Of a stretch of 64,000 nucleotides of DNA, positions 59,984 to 64,000 are shown one piece after another. Made by a program: the position numbers and the translations under genes. Each line of letters opens with the position of its first letter. The first letter of the stretch is position 1. A model generated the notes under the pieces. It worked only from the letters and a program-made list of their open reading frames with translations, made no database searches and was not told the origin of the DNA. This stretch comes from Exiguobacterium chiriqhucha RW-2 (GTDB lineage: Bacteria > Bacillota > Bacilli > Exiguobacteriales > Exiguobacteriaceae), in contig NZ_ATCL01000012.1 of the NCBI RefSeq assembly GCF_000416965.1, positions 1-64,000 of the forward strand, given 5' to 3'.

Positions 59984-60503
59984 TTGGCCTAGGTATTTAT
60001 ACAAAGTTCCTGTTGCGAACGTCATTCATATTTGTAGATCTTTTCTATAGAAGAAATAAGTGGCACATCTGGACATGATTTAAATAATAGAAGAAGAGAT
60101 AAAACCATATTCTTCTGAGTTAAAAAAATATAAATAGATTAGAGAGAGTTAAATAAAGATTAATAGAATTAGAAAAAGAAGAGGGTCTCTTAAGCCAGTC
60201 ATACCAATCCTTCTGACGATTTAAGTGAAAAGAGATATTTCAAAAGGGCCATCGTTTCGTTCGAAAGGGTTCATTTTTTTTCAACCCTGATTTGAGAATT
60301 GAAAAACAAGATAGGATTTAATTCAGCAAATTCTTGATTATTTAACTGCTTGGTTTGATTTTTTTCCTAAAAGGTAAAAATGGTACAGTCAACATGCAAT
60401 GATGACTTAGAATGAATGGAAAACAAAACAAACAGAGGGAAATCCCTGCAAGAATGGGTCGTTTTCATATATATTTTCAAAAATGAACATGGCAAATAGA
60501 CCA

Positions 60504-61568
60504 TCATGCGATAGCCAATTTTGTCTGGTTTTCTTTTAGTCGTTGATGGAGATAGAAGATCGGCTCCTCAAAGAATAGCTTATGGGTGCTCGAGTAGACC
60601 AAGTCCTCACGATGGTGTAGGAATGCCTGTTTTAACTCTTCGACGACCCGTTTGAATGTCTCGGCCCCGAATGTATCGCTCATCGAGAAGAGTGAATCAC
60701 GGTTGACCTTGAGAGCGTCAAAGTCGAAGAACTCCCCTACGCGCTTGCGCAACTCGAACCAACTGAGCTGAACCTCAGTGCGGTCTTTCTCTTTGATCTG
60801 CTTACTGTCTTGTGCAGCAGATAGTTGGACTTCAAGTAAGAGCGGTCGCGTCACGTCTTGGAATCGTTTCTTGAGCGAGATATTCTGTTTGACGATATTT
60901 AAGAAGCGCTTACTGTCTTCGACAAGCGAGACTTGAAGGAATTTGAGACCAGACATCATTTTTTGGATGGCGAGTTTATGGCCACAATATTTAGGAAGGA
61001 AGCCTTTGATCTCATCGTAGGTCAGGATGGCCTGTTCATTTGACTGGACATGAACGTCTTTTTCGACCTGGACGATTGTACGTAGCGCGAGTCGCAACGT
61101 GTTCACATTATCAAGCGCGATCAGTTCAGACAAGAGGCCATGCCAAACCGACGTATACCCGGTCTTCGAACCGACCGTAGCACCGTCTATAAATAAATCA
61201 CGATAGTTTTCAAGGTAATCCGTCAATTGGATTGTAATCACTCCTGGGAAGTGACGGACGACTGTCATGAGGCCATTCTGTTCGAAGGTCTTCAAGTTGT
61301 TATGTAGGGAGCGGACCGACGTGCACGCAAAATCCGCGACCATGTGGTCTTCGATGAATTCAATCTTCCCTTGGTCGTCAGCGTAGGCGAGAATAGAGAG
61401 AATATGACGGATTCGAGACTTGGTCCATTTGAAGGCCGTGAAACAGGCCGGGATGTTATAGTGATGCTGCTCATAACGGTAATGATCGGCGCGTTTCGTC
61501 CAGCGGGTCAATCCGCTCATCGCGACCAATAGTTTATTGGCAATCAAAATATGTCGGTTCGTCTCCAT
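60504..61568 (-). CDS. Winged-helix-like plasmid protein, possibly replication-associated
   Basis: A 354-residue soluble basic protein. The N-terminal 120 residues contain a winged-helix-like pattern (KWTKSRIRHILSILAYADDQ, TSVRSLHNNLKTFEQNGLMT), as in plasmid replication or regulatory proteins. The rest is mixed with no clear domain. It sits directly beside the iteron array, pointing away from it, and begins after GGGGAGGTGTAGAAGAGACG. It may be an accessory replication protein or copy-number regulator. Family not recognised with certainty. Confidence 0.6.
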   Translation of the reverse strand: METNRHILIANKLLVAMSGLTRWTKRADHYRYEQHHYNIPACFTAFKWTKSRIRHILSILAYADDQGKIEFIEDHMVADFACTSVRSLHNNLKTFEQNGLMTVVRHFPGVITIQLTDYLENYRDLFIDGATVGSKTGYTSVWHGLLSELIALDNVNTLRLALRTIVQVEKDVHVQSNEQAILTYDEIKGFLPKYCGHKLAIQKMMSGLKFLQVSLVEDSKRFLNIVKQNISLKKRFQDVTRPLLLEVQLSAAQDSKQIKEKDRTEVQLSWFELRKRVGEFFDFDALKVNRDSLFSMSDTFGAETFKRVVEELKQAFLHHREDLVYSSTHKLFFEEPIFYLHQRLKENQTKLAIA

Positions 61569-61600
61569 CGTCTCTTCTACACCTCCCCTATCCTAAAATA

Positions 61601-62260
61601 TGCTAGTTTCAGTATCCGGCTCTTTCAAGTTAGTGTCAAAGTGCGTTTTCAGTACGGCATTTTGTTACCAAAATGAAAAATGCGTTGATGTAAAGCCATT
61701 TTGAACCGATGAAAACATGCGTTTTCAGTACGGTCATTTGTTACCAAAGTTGATTCATCCGCTCTATAGTGCCATTTCTGTAGAAAATAGAGTAGATTTT
61801 TTTAGTTGAAAAAGAGAAAAGTGTAGTTTCGGTACGGTGTTTTGTTACCAAAAAAGAAAAAGTGTAAGTTTGGTACGGTCGTTTGTTACCAAAAAAGAAG
61901 GAAATGTAGTTTCAGTACGGTCATCTGTTACCAAAAAGGTAAAAAGAGTCTCAAAAATTTATTTTCTATAGAGCCATGAAGCGGCAAAAATGTAGTTTCG
62001 GTACGGTGTTTCGTGACCAAAATGAGAAAATGCAATTTCAGTACGGTCATCTGTTACCAAAAAACAAAAAGTGCAAGTTTGGTACGGTCATCTGTTACCA
62101 AAATCGTTGAAATCTGATATAAAGGAAAGGCATATTCACCAAGAAAGGCGATTTGACTGAATATCTATCGAATCTTAAGATGAAAATTTAGGGAGGGTAG
62201 ATTCAAACCACCCCATGTTTTAAGAAGAATGAGAGAAAAGTGTAAGTTTGGTACGGTACA
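61601..62260. repeat. oriV: Iteron array, probable plasmid origin of replication
   Basis: Eight full direct repeats of the pattern TTTCRGTACGGTNWTNTGTTACCAAAA-like sequence (cores GTACGG at 61652, 61728, 61832, 61873, 61915, 62001, 62041, 62082), plus partial copies at 61601-61620 and 62241-62260. Adjacent copies are often 40-42 bases apart, about four helical turns; the others are spaced 76, 86 and 104. The spacer sequence is A/T-rich. It lies between two minus-strand genes, one of which encodes a Rep-like protein. Such arrays are Rep-binding sites of theta-replicating plasmids. Confidence 0.85.
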
Positions 62261-62379
62261 AGCAAAGATATAATTCAGGATGCCCGACGATACTCGACAT
62301 CATTGGACGTGGTGGTTCCAACTTCACTGTCAGATTCGAATCGTCTTGATCCATGTGAAACAATGAAGTAAATCAATTG

Positions 62380-62407
62380 AAAAAGAACCCAGATAGACTG
62401 GGTTCTT
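62380..62407 (-). terminator. Terminator of the Rep-like gene
   Basis: AAGAACCCAG and CTGGGTTCTT pair around a 5-base loop. On the minus strand the hairpin is followed by TTTTTC. It lies 12 bases past the stop codon. Confidence 0.8.
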
Positions 62408-62418
62408 CGAGATAACAG

Positions 62419-63855
62419 TTACAACAGTAATGTGTCCACATGACCCGGCAATTCCCAAGATTCCAATGGATAGAAGGTGAAGAAGTAATAATCGCCGGAA
62501 CGGTGCCAATCCTTCAGGATGAAATCATGTTCCTTGATTCGATCCAGATTCAACTCAAGCTCTTTCAGGTTGTCGGCCTTTCGGACCTTGTTGAATCGAA
62601 TTGAATAGGTAAATTGGCGCCAGTGCCTTCGGACGGGTTGTTGCTCCCCTGTCTGGATAGAGCTCATCCGCTCTTTTTGTAGGACGAAGGCTAGGTGATA
62701 GGCGAAACTGCCTTTCAATTGTTCGATCTGTTCCCCGTAGATGCTGACGATCTGTTGTTTCAACAGGTCGTCGTAGATTTCCTCACTGACCGTGACGATG
62801 ACTTGGCTCTCGGCTAATGTCGTCGCATTTTTAATGGTCACCGAGGAGAACAGGCCTCGGATGAAGAAGTCCCCGTCCTCGTTGTGTCCTGCGACCCGAT
62901 AATAACCGAGCTTCATGAGACGTTGCGTCGTCAAATCGTAGCTTTTCCCACTATCGTTCGCATACAGCTTCTTGACGAGCTGCGAGAGCGGGAAGATGAT
63001 TTTCCGGCTAGTCTGGAACGTCATGTCCCGATATGCGAGAATCTCTGTGAAGGCTTCGAAGTCTTTCGAGTCAAGGTCCGGTACCTTCCCATTCAATTCT
63101 TGGATGAATTCTTTGCTGACGAGGACCGAGAGGTGGTCGGGAATCCCCTTCTTGTATTTCGGGATCACCGTGTCATAGTTTTGAAGCTCGAGATTCAGCT
63201 GCGACGCTTCGTTCAGTTTCTCATCCAACAGGTCTGTCTGGTTCTTGATGCGGTCGGACATACCGAAGAACGGGATATCGACGGCGAGCGTCGGAGAGTG
63301 GTGCGCAGTCGGCTGGTTGAGATCTACTTCTTTGGCGACCTCCCATAGAATCATCAAAACATCCGTCTTGAGTGAGGTCTTTTTCTGATTCACTGTCTTT
63401 TGGGACCAGTAAGGATACGTATGGATTAACAGATTCGGATTCTCAGCCCATTCTTTCAATTCTAGGATGCATTGTTGCATATAATCGTCGATGGTTTTCA
63501 CGTGAAACTCTTTCAGGAAGGCTTCAGGGCCGACCAAATGATGATATGCGGTAATCATCTCGAATCGGGCACGCAATTCTTTCTTCGGGCCACGCCCCTC
63601 TTCGTAGTTTCGGATGGCAGCCTGCACCCATCGTTTCTTTAGTTTGTTGAATGAATGATAACGTATCTTCTTATAAGAAGCCTCTAAATTTTCGAATTGA
63701 TAGTGCTCTTGATAAAGTGTCGTGACGAATTCCTGGATATCAAAGATAGACACGCTGTGGAGAATCTCCTCCATGCGATGCCTTTGAATAGCCGTGACCG
63801 CTTGAGAAATGATGAGTTGTTGCGAGCGGCCATTGGAGGTTGATTGAGTCTCCAT
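62419..63855 (-). CDS. Probable plasmid replication initiator
   Basis: A 478-residue protein with the general layout of iteron-binding initiators: a helical N-terminal third and, towards the end, winged-helix-like segments. I see no signature that fixes the Rep family. The call rests on its size, its basic mixed composition and its position directly beside the iteron array. The ATG at 63855 follows GAGGTGATCAAT, so I do not use the longer open frame. It should open the origin and recruit the host helicase. A palindrome near 63960 lies upstream and could be its own operator. Confidence 0.6.
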   Translation of the reverse strand: METQSTSNGRSQQLIISQAVTAIQRHRMEEILHSVSIFDIQEFVTTLYQEHYQFENLEASYKKIRYHSFNKLKKRWVQAAIRNYEEGRGPKKELRARFEMITAYHHLVGPEAFLKEFHVKTIDDYMQQCILELKEWAENPNLLIHTYPYWSQKTVNQKKTSLKTDVLMILWEVAKEVDLNQPTAHHSPTLAVDIPFFGMSDRIKNQTDLLDEKLNEASQLNLELQNYDTVIPKYKKGIPDHLSVLVSKEFIQELNGKVPDLDSKDFEAFTEILAYRDMTFQTSRKIIFPLSQLVKKLYANDSGKSYDLTTQRLMKLGYYRVAGHNEDGDFFIRGLFSSVTIKNATTLAESQVIVTVSEEIYDDLLKQQIVSIYGEQIEQLKGSFAYHLAFVLQKERMSSIQTGEQQPVRRHWRQFTYSIRFNKVRKADNLKELELNLDRIKEHDFILKDWHRSGDYYFFTFYPLESWELPGHVDTLLL

Positions 63856-63947
63856 ATTGATCACCTCTTCTAAGGATAAATATAGCACAAATTAAGTCAT
63901 ATATTTTTACCCAATTTAAATTATTTCAAATACCGTAAGTTTTTATA

Positions 63948-63973
63948 AAAAGTATGCGCCGGCGCATACTTTT
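63948..63973. repeat. Perfect 26-bp palindrome upstream of the Rep-like gene
   Basis: AAAAGTATGCGCC joined to GGCGCATACTTTT with no loop, about 95 bases before the rep start. It is GC-rich in the centre inside AT-rich sequence, and is a plausible operator for the initiator gene or a dimer-binding site. Confidence 0.7.
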
Positions 63974-64000
63974 ACTTCTTAATTGAATTAAATAGATTAT

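Noticed and set aside
59786-60025. Two short frames on opposite strands that share an identical peptide stretch
   Set aside because: The shared peptide comes only from the 48-bp palindrome being read in both directions; neither is a gene.
61601-62260. The regular repeats as a CRISPR array
   Set aside because: Repeat spacing is irregular, spacers are short and A/T-rich with partial similarity, no cas genes are present, and Rep-like and winged-helix genes flank the array; iterons explain it better.
1-64000. tRNA, rRNA, complete insertion sequences or transposase genes
   Set aside because: No cloverleaf-like or ribosomal sequence and no transposase-like frame was seen on either strand; the repeated segments lack transposase genes.

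Overview
The window looks like a segment of a large accessory plasmid from a low-to-moderate GC Gram-positive bacterium (Bacillota). Reasons: strong GGAGG-type ribosome sites, frequent GTG/TTG starts, Bacillus-type LexA boxes, YolD-like genes, lipoboxes, and an iteron/Rep/ParA backbone at the right-hand end. Exiguobacterium is my best guess for the genus, but it rests on general resemblance and is not proven here.

Layout. 0-12.5 kb: a patchwork of mostly single accessory genes: a secreted ComEC-like metallo-beta-lactamase fold protein with a DUF3006 partner, an HNH nuclease with an SRA-like N-terminus, a DUF1643 protein, a secreted non-specific nuclease lipoprotein, an M20-type peptidase, a TPR protein, an HTH protein, an LRAT-like cysteine enzyme, an excalibur-domain membrane protein and a PD-(D/E)XK-like nuclease. 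Degenerate copies of radC, yolD and the nuclease gene lie between them. 13-15 kb: a caspase-like protease with an unknown partner. 15.4-19.3 kb: two families of GC-rich dispersed repeats, radC and a truncated radC copy. 19.6-23.1 kb: two SOS-controlled yolD paralogues and a tandem set of three small paralogues. 23.2-32.2 kb: a type I restriction-modification locus with an extra methylase-specificity fusion gene, preceded by a perfect 36-bp palindrome. 32.4-41.1 kb: a six-gene operon with three consecutive, different dynamin-like GTPases and three helper proteins. 41.4-44.8 kb: an unknown zinc-ribbon protein, a small lipoprotein and an Mrr-type nuclease. 45.4-54.3 kb: a five-gene operon encoding a beta-CASP nuclease, a GrpE-like protein, an Hsp70, a HEAT-repeat protein and a coiled-coil protein. 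54.9-64 kb: plasmid maintenance genes: a KfrA-like coiled-coil protein, a nucleotidyltransferase pair, two ParA genes each with a ParB-like partner in one overlapping operon, a winged-helix-like protein, an iteron array (probable oriV) and a Rep-like protein.

Taken together the middle of the window (about 13-54 kb) reads as a defence island carried on a plasmid: restriction (type I, Mrr, SRA-HNH), a caspase-type protease and two large multigene machines that I cannot match to a described system. The Hsp70/GrpE/beta-CASP/HEAT operon and the triple-dynamin operon are the best candidates for undescribed biology. A family of long palindromes sharing the core TTTCGACRTCGAAA recurs five times at operon ends and beside the par operon. 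Most copies look like terminators, but the conserved core suggests an additional sequence-specific role.

All functional calls come from reading motifs by eye. No database search or structure prediction was possible.
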